Of a stretch of DNA of 64,000 bases, positions 7,674 to 15,186 are shown piece by piece. Source of the stretch: Bog-756 sp050014755 (GTDB lineage: Bacteria; Actinomycetota; Acidimicrobiia; Acidimicrobiales; RAAP-2); NCBI GenBank assembly GCA_050014755.1, contig JBEKCS010000001.1, forward strand, positions 1-64,000, given 5' to 3'. Position numbers and translations under genes: made by a program. Below the pieces are notes generated by a model. It was not told the DNA's origin. It did no database searches and saw only the letters and a list, made by a program, of their open reading frames with translations. Within the stretch, counting starts at the first letter, position 1. Every line of letters starts with the position of its first letter.

Positions 7674-8927
7674 TCAGCTGTCCGGCTGCTTGTCCAGCTC
7701 CGGCAGGTCGATCCGCTCGAGCCACAGGCCGGGCGCGTCCACCTCGGCAGGGGTGGGAAGGTTCGCGGCCGGGTTCCACAGACGGCCGAGGCTGTCCTCA
7801 CCCGCCCGTTCGACGACCCCGGCCACGAACGCCCGACCCCGGTCGACCTGGGACTGGTCGAGGTCGAGACCGAACAGGGCCCCGGCCGCCTCCTCACCCT
7901 TGCCACGTTCCGTCCGCCGGCGGTACCAGGCCTCGGCCAGCTGGGAGTGGGCGCCCACGAGCTTGGTGCCCACCGTCGCGGCGATGCGGTCCGCATAGGC
8001 GTCGACCACCACGGCGAGCGCGGTCAGCTGGTCCGAGGAGCGCCGGGTCTCGGGGGTCAGCAGGTCGCCGAGCAGCGATTCGGGATCACCGAAGATCCCC
8101 TGCAGCGACTCGAGGTCCATGCCCGTGCCGGGCTCCTCGGCGCCGGTCAGGCCCCGTAGCCGGGCGGCCAGGTCCTGATGCGCAGCGGCCTGGGACTCGG
8201 CCAGGGCGAGGAGGAGCTCCTCGAAGCGGGCCCGCACGTCGGGGCGGGTGAGGACCGAGTTCGACGCCAGCTCGCGGGCGCTCACCCACAGCAGGGCCTC
8301 CTCCTGGGGGAGGCTCCAGTCGGCGGCGAACTCGGCGATGTTCGAGGTGACGAGGAGCAGCTCGTCGGACGGTGCCCACGGGAGGGCGAGCGGGTACTGC
8401 CCGAGCGTTCGGTGCGCCAGGTGTCCGACGACGGAGCCGATCTGCAGGCCGAACAGCATCGGGCCGATGGCCGTGGCCCACTGCCCGAGCATGGCCGCCA
8501 TGCCGCCGGTCGGGTCGTCCATCTGGTCGAGGTCGGCGGGCCCGGGGGGAAGGTCGCCGCCGCGCGTCGACGGATGGGCTTCCGGTGGCTTGGCCATGGC
8601 GGAGAGGATCGGCCGCCACGACTCGAGGGCCCGAATGGTCCAGTCGCCCCGTCCGACCGGAACGCAGGTGAGCCGGCGGCCGTCCGGCGTGATCGGCATT
8701 CCGGTGGCTTCGATGACGTTGAGCTCCGCCACCCTCGACAGCTGTTCGACCTGGATCCGTTGGAGCGGTTCGACGTTGGGTTCGGCTACCCCGCCGGTCG
8801 CCACGTTGACGGCGAATTCGCGGGTCATCTGCCAGGTGTCGGGACCGTTGGACCCGAGCATGTTCATCAGGTCGCCGAGCAGGGACTGGAACGGGTTCCC
8901 CGAGTCTCCGGGGTCGGGCGGTGCCAT
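7674..8927 (-). CDS. DUF2342-family protein (putative zinc-dependent metalloprotease-like hydrolase)
   Basis: The 417-residue protein has the architecture of the DUF2342 family: a Gly/Pro-rich acidic N-terminus, then the segment GLQIGSVVGHLAHRTLGQYPLALPW near residue 165, then a helical C-terminal half containing an ARELASNS element. Relatives are annotated as a putative hydrolase, zinc-dependent metalloprotease or coenzyme-F420-associated protein and are restricted largely to actinobacteria. I see no canonical HExxH, so catalytic activity is not demonstrable here. It converges on the gene ending at 7660 with a 13-nt gap. Confidence 0.8.
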   Translation of the reverse strand: MAPPDPGDSGNPFQSLLGDLMNMLGSNGPDTWQMTREFAVNVATGGVAEPNVEPLQRIQVEQLSRVAELNVIEATGMPITPDGRRLTCVPVGRGDWTIRALESWRPILSAMAKPPEAHPSTRGGDLPPGPADLDQMDDPTGGMAAMLGQWATAIGPMLFGLQIGSVVGHLAHRTLGQYPLALPWAPSDELLLVTSNIAEFAADWSLPQEEALLWVSARELASNSVLTRPDVRARFEELLLALAESQAAAHQDLAARLRGLTGAEEPGTGMDLESLQGIFGDPESLLGDLLTPETRRSSDQLTALAVVVDAYADRIAATVGTKLVGAHSQLAEAWYRRRTERGKGEEAAGALFGLDLDQSQVDRGRAFVAGVVERAGEDSLGRLWNPAANLPTPAEVDAPGLWLERIDLPELDKQPDS

Positions 8928-8983
8928 AGCTGCATGCTACGGCGCCCGTCCACCGGCCGGTGCGTCGGGGCCGGGGTGGGACG

Positions 8984-10234
8984 CTAGTCCTGGCTGTTCC
9001 CGAGGACGACCGTGGTCTCGAAGGTCATGCCGTCGCGGACGAAGGTGACCAGGAGCTCGGCCCCGGGCGGCTGCGCGTAGAGGCGGGTGTCCAGTTCGGC
9101 GACCGAACGGACCTCGTCACCGTCGATCGCCACGATCAGGTCCCCCCGCTCCAATCCGCCCTGGGCGGCCGAGTCCCCGACGGAGACGCTCTCGATCATG
9201 GCCCCCCCTCCGTCGGGGCCCGATGTCCGCGACCACGATGCCGGGAGGTCGACCACATGCGCGCCGAGCGACCCGTGCTCGACCGAGCCCCGGGAGACGA
9301 TCTGGCCGGCGACGTCCACCACCAGCTGTGCCGGGAGGAACATCGAGATCCTCGACCTACCGGTGCCGAGCACACCGTCGAAGATCCCGATCACCGCGCC
9401 TGTCGGGTCGACGAGGGGGCTCCCGAGGTCAGCTGCTGACAGCGGGGCGGCGACTCCCGTCTCGCAGAGGCCGGAGATCTTTCCGATTCCGATACCGGTG
9501 CCGACGCCGGAGAACAGGACGGTCCCGGCGTAGAGGTGCGTGCCGGGCCGGTGGGCGGACGGTCCGGCCTCCTCGGACATCGCCACTGCGAACGAGCCGG
9601 TCGACGGGTCTCCGCCGGTGAAGTCGGCGACCGGCAGGTCGTCGGGAATGCGGAGGACGACGATTCCCGTGTCCGGGTCCTCCCCCACGATCGCCGCGGT
9701 CTCCTCGGCACCCCCGGGCTCGACCACCGTGATGGCCCGGGCGTCCGCGATGGTCGGTTGCATGACCACGATGATCCCGCCGGCCTCGACGACGACACCG
9801 GTACCGACGGTGGTGCCGGTGTGGGTGGAGACGATCAACGCAACGGTGGAGGCCCTTACGGTCGACGCCACCGCGTCCAATTCCTGCGCGTCGGCCAGGT
9901 CGCCCAGGCTGGCTTCGGTGGTGGGTACCCCGGTGAGGGTGACCGTCGACGCCGTCGGAGGCCCGGCGCCGTTGGCGGCGGCCAGGACGATGCCGCTCAC
10001 GGCCAGCGTCAGCACCACGCAGAAGGTGAGCCCGCCGACGACCCATACGCTGCGGATCGGCGGGCGCGCCAGGGTGGGCACGGCCGTTGCCCCCGCACCC
10101 GAAACGGTCGTCCGTTCGGACGGATGGAGCCAGAGGCGATCGTCGGGCGGGACCCAGCCGCGCAAGGGCCCGTCGTCTACCGACCAGTCGTCGTCGGGGG
10201 GCGAATCGGAGCCGTCCTCGTCCTCACCGTGCAC
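8984..10234 (-). CDS. Membrane-anchored HtrA-like trypsin-fold protein with PDZ domain; catalytic triad absent
   Basis: The 416-residue protein has a cytoplasmic acidic N-terminus, one membrane segment (about residues 62-85), a trypsin-like domain (about 115-320) and a C-terminal PDZ domain (about 325-410). Aligning by eye to DegP motifs, the catalytic His position is P160 (VVMQPTIADA), the Asp position is G190 (DPDTGIVVLRI) and the Ser position is L270 (AADLGSPLVD). All three catalytic residues are therefore missing while the fold signatures remain. It may act as a ligand-binding or scaffolding pseudoprotease at the outer membrane face. GTG start. The divergent neighbour is an MreB-like gene. 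Confidence 0.85.
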   Translation of the reverse strand: MHGEDEDGSDSPPDDDWSVDDGPLRGWVPPDDRLWLHPSERTTVSGAGATAVPTLARPPIRSVWVVGGLTFCVVLTLAVSGIVLAAANGAGPPTASTVTLTGVPTTEASLGDLADAQELDAVASTVRASTVALIVSTHTGTTVGTGVVVEAGGIIVVMQPTIADARAITVVEPGGAEETAAIVGEDPDTGIVVLRIPDDLPVADFTGGDPSTGSFAVAMSEEAGPSAHRPGTHLYAGTVLFSGVGTGIGIGKISGLCETGVAAPLSAADLGSPLVDPTGAVIGIFDGVLGTGRSRISMFLPAQLVVDVAGQIVSRGSVEHGSLGAHVVDLPASWSRTSGPDGGGAMIESVSVGDSAAQGGLERGDLIVAIDGDEVRSVAELDTRLYAQPPGAELLVTFVRDGMTFETTVVLGNSQD

Positions 10235-10319
10235 GCGTCGAAGGTTACCGATGCCCGGGCCACGATGGGCGGCGCCTCCCGGTCGGGGGGTCCCGACCCT
10301 CCCGTCGACCCGCCCGTCC

Positions 10320-10325
10320 TACGAT
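10320..10325 (+). promoter_or_regulatory. -10 element (TACGAT) of a probable leaderless promoter
   Basis: TACGAT ends 6 nt before the GTG at 10332 and there is no Shine-Dalgarno. This supports the GTG over the ATG at 10324, which is out of frame. Confidence 0.5.
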
Positions 10326-10331
10326 GTCGGT

Positions 10332-11336
10332 GTGGCCCGGGACCTCGCGATCGACCTCGGGACCTCCAACACCCAGGTATTCGCCAAGGGTCGCGGGGTG
10401 ATCCTGGAAGAGCCGACGGTGATCGCCCTCAACACCAGGACCCACGAGGTGTTGGCCGTGGGTGACGAGGTCTGGCAGCTGATCGGTCGCACCCCCGGCT
10501 ACATCGTGGCCGTCCGGCCGTTGCGCGAAGGGGCCATCACCGACTTCGACATCACCGAGCGGACCATCCGCCTCCTACTCCGACGGTCCGGACTGACCAA
10601 GCTGAACCGGCCCCGTGTCCTGGTCTGCGTCCCGTCGGCCATCACCTCGGTCGAGCGGCGCGCGGTCAAAGAGGCGACGCGCCGCGCCGGGGCCTCGGCC
10701 GCCCACCTCATCGAACAGCCGATGGCCGCCGCCATCGGTGCCGGCCTCGACATCCACGAGCCGGTGGGGAACATGGTCGTCGACGTCGGCGGCGGCACCA
10801 CCGAGACCGCGGTCATCTCGCTCGGGGGGATCGTGGCCTACCGGGCCGTACGTTGCGGCGGATTCGACATGGACGCCGCCATCCAGGAGTACGTCCGCCA
10901 GAAATACGGGGTGGCCATCAGCGAGCGCACGGGCGAGGAACTGAAGTTGGCCATCGGGTCGGCACTCCCCTACGAAGGGGAGATGCGGGCCGAGGTCCGC
11001 GGTCGCGAGGTCACCACCGGCCAACCGCGGACGGTGCTGCTCGCCCCGGACGAGGTCCGGTTCGCCGTCCGCGACCAGGTCGACCTGATCGTGGACACCG
11101 TGGTCGGCTGCCTGTCCGACTCGCCGCCCGAACTCGCCCAGGACATCATCTACGAGGGGATCCACCTCCTCGGCGGGGGGGCCCAGCTCCGTGGCCTGGC
11201 GGAACGGCTGGCCCAGGAGACCGAGGTGCCCGTGCACCTGGTGCCCGACCCGATCGGTTGCGTCGTCCGCGGTGCCGGGCTGTGCCTCGACTCGTTCGAC
11301 AACCTGCGACCGATCTTCGCCGGATCGGAGTCCTGA
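10332..11336 (+). CDS. mreB: MreB-like bacterial actin
   Basis: The 334-residue protein has actin-superfamily nucleotide-binding motifs: phosphate 1 (AIDLGTSNTQVF, residues 5-16), phosphate 2 (VVDVGGGTTETAVISLGG) and the adenosine motif (GIHLLGGGAQLRGL). Length and CVPSAITSVERRAVKEA identify MreB/Mbl rather than FtsA or ParM. MreB filaments guide peptidoglycan synthesis under the cytoplasmic membrane. Unlike the classical arrangement, no mreC, mreD, rodA or PBP2 gene follows; its neighbours are the HtrA-like pseudoprotease and a HEAT protein. Start is GTG, immediately after a -10 hexamer. Confidence 0.9.
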   Translation: MARDLAIDLGTSNTQVFAKGRGVILEEPTVIALNTRTHEVLAVGDEVWQLIGRTPGYIVAVRPLREGAITDFDITERTIRLLLRRSGLTKLNRPRVLVCVPSAITSVERRAVKEATRRAGASAAHLIEQPMAAAIGAGLDIHEPVGNMVVDVGGGTTETAVISLGGIVAYRAVRCGGFDMDAAIQEYVRQKYGVAISERTGEELKLAIGSALPYEGEMRAEVRGREVTTGQPRTVLLAPDEVRFAVRDQVDLIVDTVVGCLSDSPPELAQDIIYEGIHLLGGGAQLRGLAERLAQETEVPVHLVPDPIGCVVRGAGLCLDSFDNLRPIFAGSES

Positions 11337-11364
11337 CCCTCCCGGCCGGCTGCCTTCGCCGCGG

Positions 11365-12018
11365 TCAGTCCACCGGGTCGGTCGGTCCGTCCGTCCGCTC
11401 GCCGATGTCCAGGAGGTCCTCGGCCACCTGTCGCACCTGCCAGTCCCGGTCCTCGAGGCACCGCCGCAATGCCGCCTCGACCTCGGGGCCGTCGAAGGCG
11501 GCCAGGGCCACCGCGGCCCGACGTCGGATGGCCGGCTTGTCGTCCAGGGCACCGAGGACGGCGGGCAGCCCGGCCGGGTCGCCGATGGCCCCGAGGGCGG
11601 CTACGGCGGCCTCGCGACACAGGGGATCGGGGTGGCCGTCCCCGGTCGCCGTCAGGCGGGCCAGATCCGCCACCGCCCCGACCTCCTCCCGCTCGCCCAT
11701 GGCCCAGGCGGTCATCTCGACGACCGACGGGTCGGGGTCGTCGAGGAGTGCCGACAGGCCGACCTCGCTGCGGGTAGCGGCCAGTTCCGCCGCCCGTCGG
11801 CGGACGGTGGGGTCGGGGTCGGCCAGGCAGGCCACCAGATCGTCGTCGGCCAGCGCACCCAGCCGGTCCATGGCGCCGAGCGCGGTGGCACGCACGGCCG
11901 GTGACACATCGGTCAACCCGTCGCGCGCCCGGGCGACGTCGCCGAGGTGTCCGGCCAGGGCCACGTCGCGACGGCGATCCGTGACCCGGCCGCCCTCGGG
12001 TTCCGTGGCAGGCTGCAC
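11365..12018 (-). CDS. HEAT-repeat protein
   Basis: The protein is built almost wholly of ~31-residue helical repeats with the HEAT/PBS-lyase pattern (for example DPDPTVRRRAAELAATRSE and DKPAIRRRAAVALAAF), about six in number. Such repeats form protein-binding solenoids; no enzymatic residues are visible. The start is uncertain: GTG at 12018 gives 217 residues but leaves only 9 nt to the divergent ATG at 12028, whereas GTG at 11964 gives 199 residues and more room for promoters. Neither has a Shine-Dalgarno. It converges on mreB. Partner unknown. Confidence 0.75.
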   Translation of the reverse strand: MQPATEPEGGRVTDRRRDVALAGHLGDVARARDGLTDVSPAVRATALGAMDRLGALADDDLVACLADPDPTVRRRAAELAATRSEVGLSALLDDPDPSVVEMTAWAMGEREEVGAVADLARLTATGDGHPDPLCREAAVAALGAIGDPAGLPAVLGALDDKPAIRRRAAVALAAFDGPEVEAALRRCLEDRDWQVRQVAEDLLDIGERTDGPTDPVD

Positions 12019-12027
12019 AGCACCACT

Positions 12028-13323
12028 ATGACCGACGACGAGCAGCCCACCACGCCGGCCCTCTCCGGGGACCGCGACCCGATGGCGCTCCACAGCACTA
12101 CCGTTCCGTCGCCCCCGGAACACCCACCTGGGCCGGTGTCGAGCGGGGCCGCCGCCGCCGGACCGGCGCCATATGCGGTGCGACCGGGGCCGGCCGTCGC
12201 TCCCGGCAGCCCGTCCCTGCCACCGTTCCTCGACCGGCCCGTCCGGCGCCGAAGGCCGACCTCCTGGCGGCGGACGGTGGTCTGGACGGTCCTGGTGGTC
12301 GTGGTCATCGCCGTGGTCGTCGCCTCGAGGGTGAACCTGAACTACTACGCGATCCAGCCCGGGTCGGCCGAGTCGGTGCAGCCGTTCATCGAGGTCCCGG
12401 CGGACAGGGCCCACCCGGTGAGGCACCCGGTGCTCCTCACCGATGTCCGCGAATCGCGGGTGACCGCGCTCACGTATCCGTTCTTCCGGCTCGATCCCAA
12501 CACGGCCCTCTACTCCGTGCCCTCGGTCACCGGAGGGACGGCGCCATCCGAGCTCGACGCCCAGGGAACACTCGAGATGTCCCAGGCGGAACAGGCGGCC
12601 AAGACCTCGGCGCTGCGCTATCTCGGCTACAGGGTCCCGGCCACCCCGGCCGGCGCGGTGATCGCCGGGACCTTCGTCGGGACGCCGGCGTACGGCGTCC
12701 TCAACGTGGGCGACGTGGTCACCGCGGTCGACGGGACGTCGACGCCGTCGGCGGAGACACTCACCACCGTGCTGGCCACCCACCATTCGGGCCAGACGGT
12801 CGTCTTCTCGGTGCGAAAGGGCGGCACGGGGTCGCCCGTCCCGGTCCCCCTCGAGCTCCGGCGGACCAAGGTGAACGTCGGCGGCCAGACCATCTACCTC
12901 GACGTGGGGATCGAGCCGGAGGACCAGTTCGACTACACGTATCCCTTTCCGATCTCGATCGACGTGGTCGACATCGGGGGCCCCTCCGCCGGCCTGGCCA
13001 TGACCCTCGGGGTCATCGACACCCTGAGCGGCGGCTCGCTCACCGGCGGCCATACGGTGGCCGCCACCGGGACCATGGACGCCACCGGCGACGTGGGCGA
13101 CGTGGGGGGCGTGGCCCAGAAGACTGTCGCCGTGGAGAACGCCGGGGCCACCATCTTCCTGGTCCCGCCGCAGGAGTACTCGGCGGCCATGTCCAAGGAC
13201 CGTCCGGGGCTCAGGATCTATCCCGTCTCGTCGCTGGAGCAGGCGATGCAGGTACTCCGGGAGAACGGTGGCCACGTGGCCTCGGTGGCGCTCGACGCTG
13301 CAGCCAGTACTTCCGCGGGATGA
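12028..13323 (+). CDS. PDZ-domain Lon-type (S16) membrane protease, YlbL/SepM family
   Basis: The 431-residue protein has a Pro-rich cytoplasmic N-terminus, one membrane segment (about residues 88-107), a PDZ domain (about 200-275; GVLNVGDVVTAVDG) and a Lon-like peptidase domain. The catalytic dyad is visible: Ser in DIGGPSAGLAMTLG and Lys in GGVAQKTVAVENAG. The family (B. subtilis YlbL, streptococcal SepM) cleaves extracytoplasmic substrates. The ATG start comes before a MTDDEQP leader. It lies upstream of the DivIVA-like gene on the same strand with its own promoter between them. Confidence 0.9.
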   Translation: MTDDEQPTTPALSGDRDPMALHSTTVPSPPEHPPGPVSSGAAAAGPAPYAVRPGPAVAPGSPSLPPFLDRPVRRRRPTSWRRTVVWTVLVVVVIAVVVASRVNLNYYAIQPGSAESVQPFIEVPADRAHPVRHPVLLTDVRESRVTALTYPFFRLDPNTALYSVPSVTGGTAPSELDAQGTLEMSQAEQAAKTSALRYLGYRVPATPAGAVIAGTFVGTPAYGVLNVGDVVTAVDGTSTPSAETLTTVLATHHSGQTVVFSVRKGGTGSPVPVPLELRRTKVNVGGQTIYLDVGIEPEDQFDYTYPFPISIDVVDIGGPSAGLAMTLGVIDTLSGGSLTGGHTVAATGTMDATGDVGDVGGVAQKTVAVENAGATIFLVPPQEYSAAMSKDRPGLRIYPVSSLEQAMQVLRENGGHVASVALDAAASTSAG

Positions 13324-13346
13324 GCCGATTTCCCGACGGTCGGTCG

Positions 13347-13352
13347 TAGGCT
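13347..13352 (+). promoter_or_regulatory. -10 element (TAGGCT) of a probable leaderless promoter
   Basis: TAGGCT ends 7 nt before the ATG at 13360 and no Shine-Dalgarno is present. Confidence 0.5.
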
Positions 13353-13359
13353 CTGGCCC

Positions 13360-15177
13360 ATGCCTGAGGAACGCCGGATGACCATCACCTCGTCGCCACA
13401 CCTGGCTCCCGACGACGTGGCCCGGCACACCTTCGCCTCGGTGCGCCGGGGGTTCGACCCGGCCGAGGTGCGGGACTACCTCGAGTCGATCGCCGCCGGG
13501 CTGCGGGGCCACGCCGAGCAGATGCAGCAGCTCCAGGCCGAACTGGCCGAGGCCGAGGAGCGGGCCGCCAATCCGGTGATCGACGACACCATGCTGACCT
13601 CGGCGGTGGGCAAGGAGACCGCACGGGTGCTGCAGAGCGCGCACGACGCGGCGGCCGAGATGCTGGCCAACGCCGAGGCCGAGGCCCAGCGCCTGGTCGC
13701 CGAGGCGACCGAGGTATCGGAGCGGCAGCTGACCGAGGCCGCCGAGGTGGCGGCACAGGCCCATGCCCGGGCCGACGCCCTGTTCGCCGAACGGACGGCG
13801 GAGGCGGAGGCTGCGTCGAAGTCACTGCAGGAGCGCACCGAGCAGCAGGTGTCGGCCGCGCTCGACAAGGTCCGGGCCGATGCCGAGGAGTTGACCGAGC
13901 GGGCGCGCAGCGAGGGACGGGTCATGGTGGAGGAGGCTCAGCAGCTGCGGGCCCGGGTCCTCGCCGACCTGTCCCGCCGACGCAAAGTGCTCCACGCCCA
14001 GATCGAGCAACTGCGGGCCGGCCGCGAGCGCCTGGCCGAGACGGTGAACGACGTGCGCCGATCCGTCGACACCATCGCCGAGGAGCTGTTCAACGCCGAG
14101 AACGACGCCCGGTTGGCCGCCGAAGTCGCCGGCCGCGAGGCCGCTTCCCGACCCGACGAGGGCACCCCCGAAGAGCTCGCCACCCTGCTCCTGGCCGAGG
14201 AGGCCGAGGCCGAGGCAGTGGCAGAGGCAGTGGCGGATGCTCTGGCGGCAGCAGCCGGAGAGGGGATCGACGAGACACCGGCCGGCGGGGACACCGGGGA
14301 AGTGCCGGAGGTGGTCCCCGAGGGCGCGGTGGACGGGTCGCCCGGTGCGCCGGCCCATCCGGTCGAGCAGGTCGACGCCCTCTTCGCCAAGCTCCGTGCC
14401 GCACAGGGAGAGGCCGGAAGCGACGAGTCCGCGGCCGGTACGCCCGACGAGGACCTGTCGGTCGCCGACGTGGAGGTCGTCGTCGCCGACGAAGGGGAGG
14501 ACGGGCCGCCCGAGACCCGCAACCCACTGGCCGTGCAACGGGACGAGCTGGTGGCGCCGATCGTGACCGGACTGGCCCGCCGGCTGAAGCGGGCACTCCA
14601 GGACACCCAGAACGACCTGCTCGACCGCCTCCGTTCGAAGGGGACGACCTGGTCACCGGACCTCCTGCCCGACGAGACCGAACACCTCGACTCCGTCGCC
14701 ACCGCCGCTCTGCCGATGCTCGAGGAGGCCGCCGATGCCGGAGCCTCGTTCGTCGGGGCCGCGGGGCAGCCATCCGTCGACGCCCTGGTGGCGATCTCCC
14801 ACGAGCTGGCCGAGTCGGTCGTGGGTCCGCTCCGCAAGCGGCTGTCGACCGGCGACGGCCTCGAGTCGGCCGAAGAGTCGGTCGTCACCGAACACGTCGG
14901 GTCGGCCTTCCGGGAGTGGAAGGGCGAGCGGATCGAAGGGTTGGCCGGCGACCACGTGGTGGCCGCCTTCTCTCTCGGCTCGTTGGCCGCCGCCGGCTCC
15001 ACCGGGTCGGCCCTCGAGTGGGTGGCTCTCGCCCTCCCCGATGAGGCGCCGTGTCCCGACTGCGAGGACAACGGACTCAACGGACCCCAGGCCGCCGGCG
15101 AGACCTTCCCGACCGGGCACACCCATCCGCCGGCACACCCGGGATGTCGATGCCTGCTCGCCCCCAGCAACCCCTAG
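13360..15177 (+). CDS. DivIVA-like coiled-coil protein with C-terminal MuF-like Cys/His domain
   Basis: The 605-residue protein opens with a DivIVA/Wag31-like segment (about 15-45; FASVRRGFDPAEVRDYLESI), followed by a long Ala/Glu-rich coiled coil (about 45-260) and an acidic linker (260-390). DivIVA proteins sense negative membrane curvature and recruit cell-pole machinery. The last ~215 residues are unusual: a helical domain ending in CPDCEDNG, then a gap of ~25 residues and HPGCRCLL, which looks like the C-terminus of phage MuF/minor head proteins. CxxC and CRC could bind a metal. Leaderless ATG start. Its TAG stop is also the first half of the next promoter hexamer. Confidence 0.82.
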   Translation: MPEERRMTITSSPHLAPDDVARHTFASVRRGFDPAEVRDYLESIAAGLRGHAEQMQQLQAELAEAEERAANPVIDDTMLTSAVGKETARVLQSAHDAAAEMLANAEAEAQRLVAEATEVSERQLTEAAEVAAQAHARADALFAERTAEAEAASKSLQERTEQQVSAALDKVRADAEELTERARSEGRVMVEEAQQLRARVLADLSRRRKVLHAQIEQLRAGRERLAETVNDVRRSVDTIAEELFNAENDARLAAEVAGREAASRPDEGTPEELATLLLAEEAEAEAVAEAVADALAAAAGEGIDETPAGGDTGEVPEVVPEGAVDGSPGAPAHPVEQVDALFAKLRAAQGEAGSDESAAGTPDEDLSVADVEVVVADEGEDGPPETRNPLAVQRDELVAPIVTGLARRLKRALQDTQNDLLDRLRSKGTTWSPDLLPDETEHLDSVATAALPMLEEAADAGASFVGAAGQPSVDALVAISHELAESVVGPLRKRLSTGDGLESAEESVVTEHVGSAFREWKGERIEGLAGDHVVAAFSLGSLAAAGSTGSALEWVALALPDEAPCPDCEDNGLNGPQAAGETFPTGHTHPPAHPGCRCLLAPSNP

Positions 15178-15180
15178 GCT
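15175..15180 (+). promoter_or_regulatory. -10 element (TAGGCT) overlapping the upstream stop codon
   Basis: TAGGCT ends 6 nt before the GTG at 15187; its TAG doubles as the stop of the DivIVA-like gene. No Shine-Dalgarno precedes the GTG. Confidence 0.5.
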
Positions 15181-15186
15181 GCTCCA

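Noticed and set aside
9540..10331. Upstream continuation of the mreB frame
   Set aside because: Antisense to the HtrA-like gene; actin motifs begin right after GTG 10332.
12019..13764. Long minus-strand frame continuing from the HEAT protein
   Set aside because: It is antisense to the PDZ-Lon and DivIVA genes and has the Gly/Arg/His-rich composition of a high-GC shadow; only the part below 12018 has real repeats.
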